Position numbers and translations under genes: made by a program. Positions 1 through 13,309 of a DNA stretch of 64,000 nucleotides are shown piece by piece. The DNA is from Rhyzopertha dominica (Eukaryota > Arthropoda > Insecta > Coleoptera > Bostrichidae). The notes under the pieces were generated by a model that had not been told where the DNA came from, did not search any database, and saw only the letters and a list, made by a program, of their open reading frames with translations. The DNA is taken from contig QCXZ01000137.1 of assembly GCA_025024175.1 (NCBI GenBank), positions 65,312,911 through 65,376,910 of the forward strand, read 5' to 3'. Within the stretch, counting starts at the first letter, position 1. The number at the start of each line of letters is the position of its first letter.

Positions 1-1783
1 TTGAAATACCAATTTGATATATTTTAATATGAGAAAACGCGTGGATGTGTGTATTTTCAACATATTCTGTACTGTTTTGTGGGATAATTAGCTTTATGCT
101 TGCAGAAAGCTCCCATTTCGGAGCTGTGCTGTGGTGCGACATTGATCTGCAACCTTCACTACTATCGCCGTGCATATTGTAGCTTGGCAGCAGTTACAAA
201 AAGGCGGCACAAAACCACGAAGAATTCAGAAATCAACGCCGCCCGCGTTGTTTGAATCATTTGTAGAAACCCTGTACATCAATTTTTTACCCCAGCTAAC
301 ATAATTTTCCTCACAGGCTCTAGTGGCAGGAGAGTTTATGATCAGATACGTTAGTGAGTTCACACAGCACAGGCTTCGTTATAATTTATTTAGGGTTTTT
401 ACTGCCGGTTCTTTATAGTTTACTGGTTACTTTACCCCAATAAACACGTACACCAAGAATTCAAATAGAACAATTGTTTCTGCGTATTTATACATTCAGT
501 CGTCGCCTACACTCAAGTTCATAATGTAATAAAAGGTGAACTTGACGTAACACAAGCTTTACATTTCTGAACCTGATAACCAAATAGAAAAGAACTAGAA
601 CTTTGCTTTCCGCCTATAACGGATATGCCATTAGAAAACGTAAAAATAATACATTAAGCAAGTTTCGCTCCACATCTCTTGGGATAAAAACGTTACTAAA
701 AAAATTCGAGGGTTGAAGAAAGGCAAACACAAAAGCAAAGCGTCATGTTGCATATTACAAGACTCTTTTCGTTTAGCCCGGGAGTGCCTTGATATTTCTT
801 TCAGTATTTTCTTTTCTCGGAGGCACACGTGGAGGGCTTCACATTTCAGCCATTTGATACAGATAAAATTGTCTCTTTAGTTTTTATGTCAGTATCTAAC
901 GCCTCATCTCAACGTGTAAATTATACAGATGATTCTGTTTTGTACAGCAAGAGGAAGTTTAAGTACGAACTGAAAAAGTAAACTGAAATATACCGCTTTG
1001 TTCATTATACACTAACGTCCACGTAACCGGAAGCCACGATTAATAATTTAAACCAGTATACCATGTGAATGACAGTTAAATAGGGATACGTGTTACAAAA
1101 CTGTCAATCAATTATCCAAACATTCGACGTATTTGTCTTCTAATTCACGCTCTCTTGCCAACGACTCAGCTAGAGCATTATCGAGGAGGGGAAGCAACTG
1201 ACCACGACCGACTATGTTAAAATAATATTAATTTAAAATAAAAAATGTTCTAATTTGCTAATAATAGTTCTTTTTTAATTTTCTATATTTATTACACAAT
1301 TACAACAATACTAAATCGAAATTAGCAAAGTGTGGCAAATGTAGTAGATTTTTACAAAACAGATAAAACTGAAAGTATTATAAAGCAAAATTTTAGTTTT
1401 TCGGAGTAAGGTCATTTATTATATTGGATTTGGATGGCAAAAGTGTTTGTAATGGTCCAAGTGTTAATAGGCAAATGAGAGTGAAACCTATGCTCTTTAC
1501 ATTACCCACAGTATTACATCATTAGGAGCATTTTTTTTAATTTCCTGCTCACTCTTCTTTTAGGACATCTGGTAACACTTTATGTGATGCTTTTAATAAT
1601 GACATATTGGGTACATTTGGTATGTATGATTTTTGGAGATTTTACAAAAAGTGGTACTGAATCTTTTCCCTAAAACTACAAGATAGTTCTGCCCGCCCCT
1701 TCCCCAATTACGCCCGTGTTACATTGAATGCAAAGCTTACTTTGTGCTTATTGAATATTTATTTATCGTACCAGCATACTTAC
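1..1783. other. AT-rich sequence 3' of the beat exon, probable intron
   Basis: No coding similarity, RNA gene or repeat was recognised. By position this should be the intron downstream of the beat exon, because the next Ig exon is absent from it. Confidence 0.5.
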
Positions 1784-1989
1784 GTCTACGTTCAGGCCGG
1801 GTTGCGGGAACACCTGCGTGTTTGGCATTTCTTTCGGGATGTACCTGTAGAATTCGCGAACGCCTCTATACCATTTCACCATGTAGAGAGCTTCGCCTTC
1901 TAAATCGTATTTACACTGCAGAGTTACTGTATCTCCTGTGCTCACCGCCTGCGGGACTGTTACAGACACATCTTTGAGAGCTAATATAC
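1784..1989 (-). CDS. Single internal exon of a beaten-path (beat) family Ig-domain protein
   Basis: This exon encodes about 68 residues that match the first half of the N-terminal Ig domain of Beat proteins, secreted or membrane-bound receptors acting in axon guidance and synaptic partner choice. Visible hallmarks are the B-strand cysteine in 'VTLQCKYDLEGE', the core tryptophan in 'VKWYRG', then 'EFYRYIPKE', 'VFPQPG' and 'LNVD', in family order. On the minus strand it is preceded by a pyrimidine-rich tract ending in CAG (AG at 1991-1990) and followed by GTAAGT (1783-1778), so the ends are set by splice sites. Two bases of a split codon start the exon and the donor falls after a full codon. 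The ORF is uninterrupted, so it looks functional. The signal-peptide exon should lie at higher coordinates and the remaining Ig exons below 1; neither was recognised here. Which of the beat paralogues it is cannot be told. Confidence 0.9.
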
Positions 1990-4900
1990 CTGAAAGGAGA
2001 GAGAGTGTGGTGAATTATTAAGTCAAATGCAGAGGGAAGGACGCAATATGTGATGCTTGGCACTGATTTGAATTATTCAACTGAAGATAAAAGCTAGTGA
2101 AAACGATATACGGTGCACTTTCAAGCAGTCTTGCTTGGTAGCGAATATAATCATCTTGACAAAAACATATCTACTACTGTTAAAAGTTTTCAGTTTGCTT
2201 ACGTTACAGATGAATTTTGATAAGTACATATATTTACGTACGTATGAGTACTCGTAACAAAAATTAAATTCAGTGTAGTTTACACAATCAGAAAAATCGA
2301 AACTGCATTTTTGTCGCATAATTTGTTTCTCAAAACTATAGAGTGAAGCCATGTTTCCCCGTGGACTTTTAGGCCATTAAATAAGATTTTGTGGTTGCAG
2401 TTTTATATAACAAAGAATCAGTATTTGAAGTTACAATTATTACCCCTGATAGAAACAAAGAAACTTAGTCCAAGATACTCATAATATTACGTAAGCTTTC
2501 ATTGGCAATGATTGCGAAGATAAGAAAACATCGAAACGTCTACGTCTTCCACGATTGACAGTTCCAAGGACATAAATATATTTCAATAAAAAAGAAAGAC
2601 ACTATGCTAGTACGGTCAAACATATAGATTCCCATGGCATTTTGTGTGTTGTTCAAGTTTACTGGTAATTTTTAATCTAAGGATGACGCTTTTAAACGAT
2701 TAGACGTTTTTTAGGTACATTAGTTATCTGATTTATATGACAGCAGAATGGAAACGTTTGGACAACGGTTTGTAGAGAACGCTATCCAAGTCAAGAAGTA
2801 AATTCGCTCATAACCTACGCGTTTATGATTGTTCGGCGCCCGCAATGAAGGTATAATATTCGGCGTTCGCAAGAAGATTTTTTACCCCACCCCGAATGTC
2901 TGACTTAAGCTGTAGACTTTTATTTGTATGGTATGGTCTATGTGAATATTTGTTCCCTAATTATAATCTTTAATGTGTCAAATTTGTATAGCATCTTACC
3001 ATATAAATTTGGCTCTTTAAATTACTCCAAAAAAAGGATAGGTAGATGACCTATGAGTCACTGATTATTAAAAAAATGTAGGCAGACTGCATCTTTAATA
3101 CATTGCACCAGACGTAACCATATTTGATTTTTTGATATCTCTGGCAAATATTAAAATTTTAACTAATTCTAGGTTCGAATATGATCACAAACCGTTATTA
3201 TCCATTATTTACAATCTTTTCATTCCGTGACCGTTAAAAAAACTGTATAAGCCATTTCTTTATTGCAATTCGTAATTTTGTGCGTGTTCCTCATGATTAT
3301 TATTTATGCGATTCTCAAATGTAAACATCTAGCATCTACAGTGTCTGCACCGACTACCGAGGTAGATATTTACTATCTTCGTAACTAAGGACAATCTGTG
3401 TACCTATACAGAGTTCTGTTTCTCCGCCTAAAGCTTATTGGACGTAACACATATTGATGGAACTCTTTAAGTAGTACAGCACAGAATGCAGGCACCCCAA
3501 AAGCAAGACGAAAGGAGTGTTCACTAAAAGTAGTACTTAGAAGTCGATAAGTACATATGTATTTGGGCAGTTGCACCGTCTTGCTTGAAATACAGATTCT
3601 ATCTACTCGTTAGGTCGAATTCGACTAAAAAATTATTCAGAATTCAGTCAAATTCTATGCATCTGTTGGCAGTCAAGAAGTCAATTAAACCGCACCAAAC
3701 GCTAGAGCCGATATGGACTTGTGAGCTTTTGAACTAATTAAAGGATTTTCACTTAAACAGTAAACCAGTAATGATGGTACATTCCTGAGTTTGAGAAATT
3801 TATCCGATGGCTGGTTATACTTAATGAAAACTGAAAAACTATGAGTCATCCCTGAAGTTCCTGCTAATGACGCTTGAACTAGTCTTTAGGTACTTACGAA
3901 TACTTATAAATGATAAGGTACAGTCTTGGAATCCTGTGAATACTACCATACAAAAATAAGCTTTTAGTTTGGTGATATTTCGTTTGCTAAACTTGCATAT
4001 TTGGCAGATATTTTCTCATCAACAGACAAATTGTGGACATTTAAGAAAAAATATGTCTCTGAAAAAATCGCATATTAGAAAAAGGTACTGTATATAATAA
4101 TGATAAAACCAGTAATTAACTTCAATTGTCATTGAACATTTAACAATATTGGAAGAAAAGATAAAATAAGAGCAAGAAATTAGGATGGCAATGCCATCTG
4201 TCAGCATTACACTAACATGATGACAAAGCCACCTAGCTGCCTTAACGGGTACTACTTCCTAAAGGAAGTGACCTGTAGCCTGACAAATTGGCATGCAACT
4301 GCATACTTCAATTTGACAGCAGGTCCCCACGGCACTTTTTGCTAGCGGGCAAGAACCGACATACTTTAAAATGCATGTCTATGCTGTGCTGTCTACACCT
4401 TAAGAGGGGCATTTACTTAGAGCGATCGGGCAAAATGTAAACTATGCAACCCATGTTACCTGCGGGACATGGGACGTAAGAGGGTAGCCGATAGGTTGAG
4501 ATCACGCAAAGATCAGACGGGCTAAACTAATATTCGGAAAATTGCTGACTGTAGGGTGTGCATAAGAAAGTAAGCATGATATTAGTAACTTATTATGATA
4601 TTATACCAGGTTATTCAAAATATGAAATAACCCATTTATTTCTGTAAATATAACATTTCATTCTAACTGCATGTCGACTATGATTCTGGAGGAACTTTTA
4701 TAATAATTTTCACTCTGCCTCCCCATTGCTTCGGCAGACAGTAAATTAATGTGAAAGAGCTTTTAACATTAAACTTGTAACGTGTATTTAGACATAAAAG
4801 CTTAGAAAACCGGTCATATCGGAATAAATCGTATACCGCACGATCATTCCCGACAGGTTTGTATCTTAGCCTCACTGTTCTCTGGATACCACGCGACGGA

Positions 4901-5000
4901 TCTGGTGGGGATGGGCATTCGCATTCCGCTCTATTGACGGACTCGTGCGAAAGGGTTCGCGGTTTTAGATTTTTTGAATGTTTTTACTTATTTATCGTGC
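1990..5000. other. AT-rich sequence 5' of the beat exon, nothing recognised
   Basis: Short open frames are spread over both strands but none resembles a known family. Probably the large intron separating the signal-peptide exon from the Ig exon. Confidence 0.5.
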
Positions 5001-5012
5001 TCATGTTTTTGG

Positions 5013-5202
5013 TAGTGTACAAAGAAATATGTAGCTATAACGTGGAGTTCGAAGTTTTCGTTTATGTGCCCTAGTTTTCGAGAAATAGCTCGCCAAAAAT
5101 ACGCGTTTTTAAGCAAAATATAACAACAAATATTTACATTACCGTACCAAATTCAGAAAAAACTCGAACTCTACGTTGTAGCTACATCTTTTGTCATTGC
5201 CA
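5013..5202. repeat. Imperfect inverted repeat, possible small DNA-transposon relic
   Basis: The segment 'atgtagctataacgtggag' near 5028-5046 recurs inverted near 5168-5190 as 'atgtagctacaacgtagag' on the other strand, with further partial matching ('ttcgagtttt') beyond it. About 100 bases separate the arms. The layout fits a MITE-like or fold-back remnant; no target-site duplication was identified. Confidence 0.4.
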
Positions 5203-5209
5203 TGTCGAA

Positions 5210-6105
5210 ATTTCACTTCAAAAAAGTTTCGAATAACTCGGTAAAATGTAAAACGGTAGGTGCTTAAAATGACTCGCTTCGCTCTAGGTAAACGCCCCTC
5301 GTAACCAACTGCGAAATAGATCTATCTGCTAAGCACAGTATGGCACAGTTTCCTGTTTACTGGGTAAACGTAAGTTTTATTTTCATTTCAAGTAACTACA
5401 AATACTAACCCTGGAGTTTATTGCCATAAGTATAAAATTGCTATGCAATAAGAACACGTATCACAATATAACAATTAAGAAACTTATGTACTACCAAACA
5501 TCATGTATCTATTTGTCTGCTCTAAGAGACCTTACATTTCGTCACACGAGTGTTAAACAACTAATTTGGTAAAACTTAAACTAAAGTAACTTCACAAACA
5601 CTTAAACAGTACTTAATTACATAGATGGGTACTTATTGCTTGTTGTAACTGCTCAAGCATATTGATAATTTATATTAAACGTTCCTATGTCATGTCCTCC
5701 CATCGCATGATCATTATATGCGTTTCACTTTGAATACGATGACAAAAAATTTAAAAATCGTCTCTTTGTAAGCCGTCTACCGGCGGCACTTGAAACCTCT
5801 ATCTACAGAGGGACATTTTTCTAGCATGACAGATGGTAAATATCCTTATCCTTAGTGGAGTTATCCGTAGCTGTAATATTTGTCGAGAGGTGTTATCGAG
5901 ACATCAGATCAATAAGTCTTTGTCAGTGTTTGACAGTGACAACATTTTCACCGAAAATATAATTATCCGGTAGGTAATTATTATTTTATTTTGGCTAGCA
6001 ATGTTGTACCTACATTTCATTATGTTAATTCTTTTTATTTTGTGTAGCGAGGTGAAAACATTTCTGCAGATGCTGCTTTGTATAACACGCTGCATTTGCA
6101 GGAGT
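5210..6105. other. AT-rich sequence, nothing recognised
   Basis: No coding, RNA or repeat signal was found. Confidence 0.5.
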
Positions 6106-6109
6106 GCTT

Positions 6110-6780
6110 GACGTCATTCGGTGAGCCATCAATTTCGATTGCCTAATTGATCAAATAAGGAACGGAATTCGTATTACTGAAAACGCAGAAGCGGCAGATC
6201 GACGAATATGGAATAAAGCAGTTGTATGCAGGCGCTGCGGTTGCCGGGTAACTAAGGGAGTGGTTAATTTAGCGCCAGCTTTATCAACGCCTTAGCCGTC
6301 GTTAAACCTCCCCTCGCACTAAGATATAACAAATTGCCTTGTAAAAATAACAATTAGCAATAAATGCCCAACAAATTAAGTAATAACGCAAGCGAAGCAC
6401 ATATTACTCTGCGGAAATAACACGAGGCCCCCGGTTTAATGGCAGTTGCTTAAGTGTATTCCCAGGACGAGTGTACCGACATTATCCTTTGTAATGTGGG
6501 ATACTCTGCAAGTGTTTGGAGGTTACTGCTTCCGGGAGACAATTGCCGCGTTAAACTCGCCTTATGAAGAATTCATAACCGACGCCGCATCTGAGGACTT
6601 ACTGAAAACGGGGACGGAGGTCGCCCGACTTAAAACAAGTCCTTAAAGGATTAGGGGTGCCAGCTCTTGGATATATCTTGTGCCCTCCTCCCCTGTCGAA
6701 TTGTTCACGGCTTTTACTGCCGCGTGGAGACGGCGAGATACAACCGCAGACGGCACAGATGTCTTAAGTTTCTATCGTGT
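6110..6780. other. GC-richer unique block, possible non-coding regulatory DNA
   Basis: The base composition rises clearly over the flanks. Open frames here (for example 6446-6646) show no family resemblance and no splice context. Blocks of this kind recur about a dozen times in the window. Confidence 0.35.
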
Positions 6781-6789
6781 TTGGAAACT

Positions 6790-7785
6790 AAATTTTGTTT
6801 CAAATTGGTTGTGTACGCCGCTGTAATAGCTTCGGCATGAACCATTAAACACCACTGCAGTTGCTGAATATCTGAATTCGAGGCATAATATTGTATTGGG
6901 ATTGCGACGGATCGAAGCCAATTTCACAAATAGGAGGAGCGCGCTCAAGAATTGAGCACAAGCTCTGACAAATATATTAAAGAGTTTACAATTTTATTTC
7001 CAACCATAATAGTCCAAATAATCGTTTCTGTATATCGAGTGTGGCCCTTTTTCATCCAGTGCGAATTCTGGCACGCCTAATAGGAAGAGTATACCTATTA
7101 GGCATTGGGACAGTCCATGAGCTAGCATAACTTATCATGACTAGATTTGATCAAGCATAAATTACTTTTTTGCTTATTATAATAACGTTGCTTGTGACTA
7201 AAGTCAAGTCCGGTCATACTGTAAGCAAAGCAACAATTGGCTATTAAACATAAGAATAAATATCTCGCAATACATTGGACCAAAAGTCACTTTGGTGGAA
7301 GAAATATACCCTTGCTTGGTAAGCTGGTAGTCTATTAAGTCGGAGAAAAAATATAAAATATTGAGTTGTTTCTAATGTATTTAAAATCTCATGTGATAAT
7401 TACCTTTTGTTAATGAAAATGTGCCTCAAAAGTTCACCTCAGGAAGTCATGGGTCTCTCATGAACTAAAAAGTCTTCTAGCAACCCAAAGGATTTAGATC
7501 TTCTTAAAAGAATATATATACTTTTAATGCTGGTAATACAATATAGCAACACGGCAAATAATAAATCAAATTCATTGAGATATTGAGAGCTTATTGATGC
7601 TACAACAGACTTAGTAAATCTTTTCAACAATTTTTCTCATTTAATTCCATATATAGGTACCGCATGAAATCTATGACAGTAGTGTATTTTCGTTTGGTCA
7701 TGGGTGAGTCCCAATTATCAAATTGTATCATAAATCCAGTTACCCATTAGATTAATTGTTCACTCACTTCGCACATATTTCCTGA
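6790..7785. other. AT-rich sequence, nothing recognised
   Basis: No coding, RNA or repeat signal was found. Confidence 0.5.
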
Positions 7786-7895
7786 CATTTAAAATAGCAC
7801 GTATTATTGCCCTATATAAAGGATGATCTGCAAGATATAAAGAATTATAGACCGATTGCTTTAACCTCTAGCTTTGCAAAACTATATACTTTGTT
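7786..7895 (+). pseudogene. Non-LTR reverse transcriptase scrap (RT block 1)
   Basis: Two adjacent frames together give 'KIARIIALYKG' followed by 'DIKNYRPIALTSSFAKL', the motif with which the RT domain of jockey/CR1-type LINEs opens (basic stretch, then N-Y-R-P-I, then S..F.K). The shift between the two pieces lies near 7826, and the similarity fades after about 7895. It is a dead fragment of roughly 110 bases; nothing of the endonuclease or the rest of the RT is visible nearby. Confidence 0.6.
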
Positions 7896-8224
7896 TATTT
7901 CCTTACTACGACTATCACTTCACTGGCAACTTCTTCCCATCCGAAATTTTGAAGCAACAATAAAGTTGAGCGTTGCACCACACACACACAAAATTTGTGG
8001 CCGCAACTACGAAGTGAATAGGGTAGTGCTGACACATCAAAAATTTTTGACTGAACTTTGAAACTCTCGTCAACGTCATTACATTGAAATATGTTTATAA
8101 ACGAAACCAATCTTTATATATTCATCTAGGTTGCTTAATCGTTTGCAGCAATACAATTCACAAACATATTTTTCTCAAGCTGAAATAATATATCATCGAT
8201 TTTGATGTATGAATAACTTTTTTA

Positions 8225-8580
8225 TTCCTATGTTTCTTATAGTTTGTTTACAATGATAGATCTCTGGGGGTTATCAACACCAATCTTCAACCAAATTTTC
8301 ACATTTTCTTTTAAATATTTCACGTTGCCCAGTGCTATAACCAAGATGTCTGTGTCTGAACATCTCACGACAATATTAAATCACGTACCACTATAGAAGC
8401 ATGAAAAATTAAAAATGTCCTCTGTTCTAACAACTGCATTATTATTTTCTTCATATCGGGGACACGATTTATTTTATTACTTATTACACAATTTTTCCAG
8501 TGATCATCAATAAAGTTTCTTGGTGTCTCTTTAAAATTCATATTTTTAAGCCACTTTACAATTTAGAGAGTAATGTTTTT
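8225..8580 (-). pseudogene. Decayed fragment of a TE-like PIN/FEN-type nuclease protein
   Basis: On the minus strand an open stretch reads 'NIVVRCSDTDILVIALGN' and then 'IWLKIGVDNPQR' before a stop. 'TFLIFHASIVV' is encoded shortly upstream in a neighbouring frame, and 'NFIDDHWKNC' further upstream. From memory, the combination of 'E-A-D-T..I.HA' and 'V-R-S-D-T-D-V-L-I' followed by a W-L segment occurs in many uncharacterised, repetitive arthropod and cnidarian proteins with a PIN-like nuclease core. The acidic S-D-T-D motif would be part of its metal site. Stops and shifts make this a pseudogene. Assignment is moderate only. Confidence 0.4.
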
Positions 8581-8589
8581 TCAGTATAA

Positions 8590-10180
8590 TCACATCGGTG
8601 CGCATTGCCAGGAGTACATGGTTTTAGGATATAAATGGCAGACCTTTTATTACAACGTAATAAGATGTCTTAAACAATAGACAAAGTTTCAACCTTAATT
8701 ATTTAATGCGGTGACGTTTTCCTTTTAACTTAATTAAAAATTATTCTTATACTACAAATTATTTTTTGAATTTTTTATTTCGGACATAATGCTGTTGTAT
8801 GGCTTAGGTAAACTTTGTGTTCTTTAAAACGACACACCGATAAAAGTAATAGGGAAGAGGTTCTTTTAAAACAAGGAAAAGCTTTATATGTAGATCATGT
8901 CCTATCATAAAATTGTAAACCCAGTAGGTGCAGCTTTAACTAGATCTCTACAACATGTAGACTCCGATACATGTTTTTGCTGCACATCTAATCCTTTTAT
9001 AAATTCGCAGGCTTCAAATACAGCACCCGCCAGGAACTAGTATAAAATTCCGACCAGTGCCATTCAAGAAAATGCAATAAACTCGCTACGTCTCGATTTG
9101 TATAGCCTATTTGTCTATCTGTATGGTGTCTAAAAGGGATTTCCAGCATATCTGGACACACATTCCGCATAGCAGGACTGAATCAGACGCTCTGTGAGAA
9201 TTCTCTATAGCTCAAGATCCACAGGAGCAAGTTATGCTCGCATTCTGGTCCATTGTCCTTTAAAAGTATTACAGTTATTTAATTCCGTCTTATTGGAGTT
9301 GGAAGATTTGCAGCGTCACAATCCGAGGCAAGAGTAAATGCAGATGTAATTTTGAAATCAATTTACACTTGAAAAATACTTGTTATATGTTATTGTTTGA
9401 ATAGATTTTAATGAAAGAAGTTTGTTTTTTGAACCATAACAACATGTGTTACATTAGATTTACATTTATTTGGACATATATTTGACAATTAATTATTAAT
9501 AATAATGTATCGTAGTAACATGTGTATATATGAATTCTGCATACACTGCTGTAATACGATATATCCAGCATGATTGCTAAATAGCTTATAGTAATTGTAA
9601 ATAATCTATTCGGCGTATTTCTGATATTACATCAAGAGCTCCTAGTAGTTTGGATTTATTATAAAAAATTGTAAATTATTTACATTCACTTACCAATAGG
9701 TTCTTTATGTGTTTTCTTATTATTAGAAAACTGGCATTATTCAAGTTTTTTATCGTTTGGTATACACAACACATAATAAAAGCGATCAGACTTAAATTGT
9801 TAGCATGTTGTTGAAAATATATGCTCTGTAATTTTATTAATAGTATTTTTTATAAAATTTAAATGCCATAATAATATCTTTATTATCTCTAGCTGTGTCA
9901 GTGACAAAAACACAACTAAGAAAATGTGTGTACGTCTTCAATGTAGGTAATTAAAGGGATGTATTGGTAATAAACTTTCACAAGGTTACACTAACATACT
10001 CGCAGATCCCTTACACTGTATTAAAAGATCCGCTTTCCCCGTTTCCCATAACATAAGTAGAGGAACCATCCAACTAAGTGTTATTGTATTCTCTGTTGTT
10101 ATCTGAATCGCCNTCGTCACATAAAATATGACCGATTGATCCAAGAGCACATTAACTTCCCCGAAATCAGTGGAAGTTTT
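8590..10180. other. AT-rich sequence, nothing recognised
   Basis: No confident gene or element was found. One ambiguous base lies at 10113. Confidence 0.5.
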
Positions 10181-10184
10181 TCCC

Positions 10185-10560
10185 ATCTCGGCTTATGATT
10201 GCCCCGCGCCAAAAAGTTTTCCGAAATGATGCGTAGTTTGGAAAGTTTTTATTTTTATAACGTCTTCCTCTCCGGAGTCTTATCGTCACCTTTCGCAACA
10301 AGAAAGCAATTTATTTCGCGAAATAGTCAACAAGATGATATTGCGGGACAAAACTCGCAAGTCGTCCTTTACGTTTGCCGTATCTGTTGTCAAAGAAACA
10401 TGTACTGGCCGTTGGCTTTACGAGTTTTGCTCCTCGGGTAACGAGGGGAGTTTTAAAGAGTTGTGGCAAATTCTGTTGGAACTAGTCTGTACGATAACGA
10501 TGCCGTGGGTAATAATTCGAAGCGAACGAAATTTCTATTTTTCCATTTACTTTCTTTCTT
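10185..10560. other. GC-richer unique block
   Basis: Two overlapping open frames on the plus strand (10199-10441 and 10335-10562) show no protein resemblance and reflect low stop density in GC-rich DNA. Possible conserved non-coding element. Confidence 0.3.
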
Positions 10561-10564
10561 AGGC

Positions 10565-12820
10565 TAACAAACCCAAGCAGTAGCAGCCCTTACATTGGAC
10601 AAGTACATATAAAATTTAGCTACTAGTTTGTTTTTAGTTTTTTTAGATACTTTGTAGTTTAACAACAAGAATTACATTTTTTTAAACATGTGCATTGAAA
10701 CTCATGCATTCTCATTATTTCAAGAGAATTAGGAAGATCACTACGGGCATTGGTGCGAATAGAGTAGTAAGTTTTTCTTTATTTTACTAGCCTCTTTATT
10801 AATAGCAGTGCTTATTTAAACAGTGTACAATTTTCATATATGCATATAGAACTGAATGAATTTTACACAAACAAATTTTTTACAAAGTAATGTCCTTCGT
10901 GTTAGTTTCCTAACCGAATCTTATTCATTCATTACTTTTAGTGTTATATTATTTATTCTTTTGAAAACTGGAGCCTGGAACGATCTTTACGTGTTTACTA
11001 TTTTATAAAATTACAATTATAAGCCAAATATTAGTTTTAATTGATATTAAAACTAAACACGCTAGGTGTTCTTGTTTTACAAGCAATTCAATAAATATTT
11101 ATTCTAGAAAAGCTATGGAGTTTCAATGAACATGGTGAATTAAGTGATCTTTTTATTTATTATTGCCTCTCATTTACGTTACTAGAAAACCTGATATATA
11201 ATTTATTTTTATCATAATTTAATGTTTTTGTAATGAACCTAAGCGCTTATTTAAATTAATTAAGTGTACAATGTTTGTTGTTCTATAAAATGTTAAATCA
11301 TCCAGAACCTATTATACATTACTTTTAATGTACTAACTACTTCTTGCAAAAAATCTGTGTGATAGAGCAAGTTCCTCGGTTATAACCAGATTCTGAGATA
11401 AAATTCCAAAAATAAATTTCATTATACATACCTAAAGTTAGAAATTAGGTACCATTTTGCAAGTTTTTCTTGTAAGTACTTTAGAATTTTCTTTTAGTAG
11501 ATTTAAGATAGCTTCATCTTTCGCCAGGATGTATTATTCCTTTGCTCCCAATTCTGAGCTAAACGGTTCCTTTTCTCTTAGTATTTAACATTCTGTGATA
11601 GGACACGTCTATATGATACTGCCCTTTTCGACCTATAGTGTAATATTCATCAAAAGACTACTGAATTTAAGATAATCGAGACTCTTACAATAATGAATAG
11701 TCAGAAACTGTAGTTGAACCTGTTTCTATTTTTTACCATTTTTGTAACAAACAAAATACCATAACAGTAGTTCTTATTGCATTACGGTTTTAGGTCTCAG
11801 ATTTTTTTGCAAGTGACTGTAACGTTTTATCGATTTTGAAGGTGCTGTAGTCTGCTAACTGTGTTCACCAAGTCGCAAAATTTCTGCATGTCTTCGGAAC
11901 ATTTCTGTTTTTCTTTCGTTAAAATTTTCGCTGTAAGAAAAATTTTATCATTCTTGCAGTTCAGCCAAGGGTCGGGTACGTTTTTGACAGTTAATAAAAA
12001 ACATCTCCATATCTTTCTTGCAAGAGTAACAAAAACCCAACCCAAAGTTCAATTTTCAGTTGCATACACATTTATTATTGAACAGTTATTTATATTACAT
12101 AGAATCAGTTAATACTGCTAGGCAAACTTTATTATTACAAGGACAGGAAGGCCACTTTTAAAGTAAAAAAGCTTGCTTGACAAGAACCCGCTAACAACTT
12201 TTAGAAAATAAGATGAGTACCTGAGTTTCCGTAATATCCGGATCAGGAATAATGTACTCAATCATCATCCCTTGAATTTTGATGTGATCTCTTAAGCCAA
12301 GAAACCTTATTAATGATTAATACTGTATACTTATTCACTGATGTCCAGCCAGTCTACTCTTTCAAAGCATTGTATTTACAAAAATTCAGAAGCGTTTGTT
12401 CTTAAATCGCTGTTTCTCTGCCTATAATCTAAGAGTGCAAGATACCCACTTGTCAACAACTATATGTACTAAAGGGTTGCAAACTTATTAACAAAAGGGA
12501 CTGAACAATTTTACGTTTGTTTCGTTAGCGGATCCAAAGTTATATTTATTATAAGGTTGAATAAATAGATCTATTATTTAAGCGTTTCGATTCAAGTAGT
12601 TTTCAAGTCAAGTCAAGGACAGTTTTTCTGATATTAATGCTAAGTTGATAGGATAAGATAATTTTTTTATAGGCAAACGCATTGAAGTATAATGTTCACA
12701 GATGACTTCAAAGCTGAATCTCTAAACTACCAGTACCCTTAATTTATCTAAAAGTACATAAGACAATTTCAATCCTTCATTATAACCGTCAGACCATGAT
12801 CTTTCTCCTTTAGTGCTCAT
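10565..12820. other. Very AT-rich sequence, nothing recognised
   Basis: No coding, RNA or repeat signal was found. Open frames at 11827-12112 on both strands overlap each other and look like chance. Confidence 0.5.
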
Positions 12821-12824
12821 TATA

Positions 12825-13300
12825 TTACGTCTGTGAAATGTGAGCGAAGAGCTCGGCAGTAAAGGCACCTTCATATTTTAATAACCCATTCATCGCGGTA
12901 ATAAGGCACGGCAACACTTTTCTCTCCAGATAATGTCTCAATAATTCGCAGCTGCTTTTCCCTTTACAGCGCATTAATAAACCTGGTGGTCGCGCTTCGC
13001 CATACAATTTCGCGAACCTCATGCTGGGAGAGTAATGTAAATGCAGATGCGGGCGGCTTCAGACGGCGTACACGGCGAAAAATGGAATGCAAAAGCCCTG
13101 CACCAGGAAAGCTCGCGGTTTTTCGCGTATGACCTCACAGCGCACGAGTGCTACGGTATAGCTAGTACCACGGTATTTCAACCTGATTTTGTGCAATTTT
13201 CAGTAGGCACAAGAGATTACTTATATCTGATCACAATTTCAGAACCGCAAATTAACCAGTTTGAAACGTTGCGTTGGGGACACTCTCTTTAGTAGTGAGG
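12825..13300. other. GC-richer unique block
   Basis: Open frames occur on both strands over the same bases (12825-13022 minus, 13041-13292 plus) without family resemblance. Probably non-coding. Confidence 0.3.
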
Positions 13301-13309
13301 TTTTCGAAG

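Noticed and set aside
1744..1977. 77-codon plus-strand frame over the beat exon
   Set aside because: It is the antisense shadow of the Ig exon.
8460..8580. Initial reading as a jockey LINE C-terminus ('FIDDHW..N')
   Set aside because: The following motifs on the same strand ('IFHAS', 'SDTDILVIALG') fit one non-LINE protein family better.
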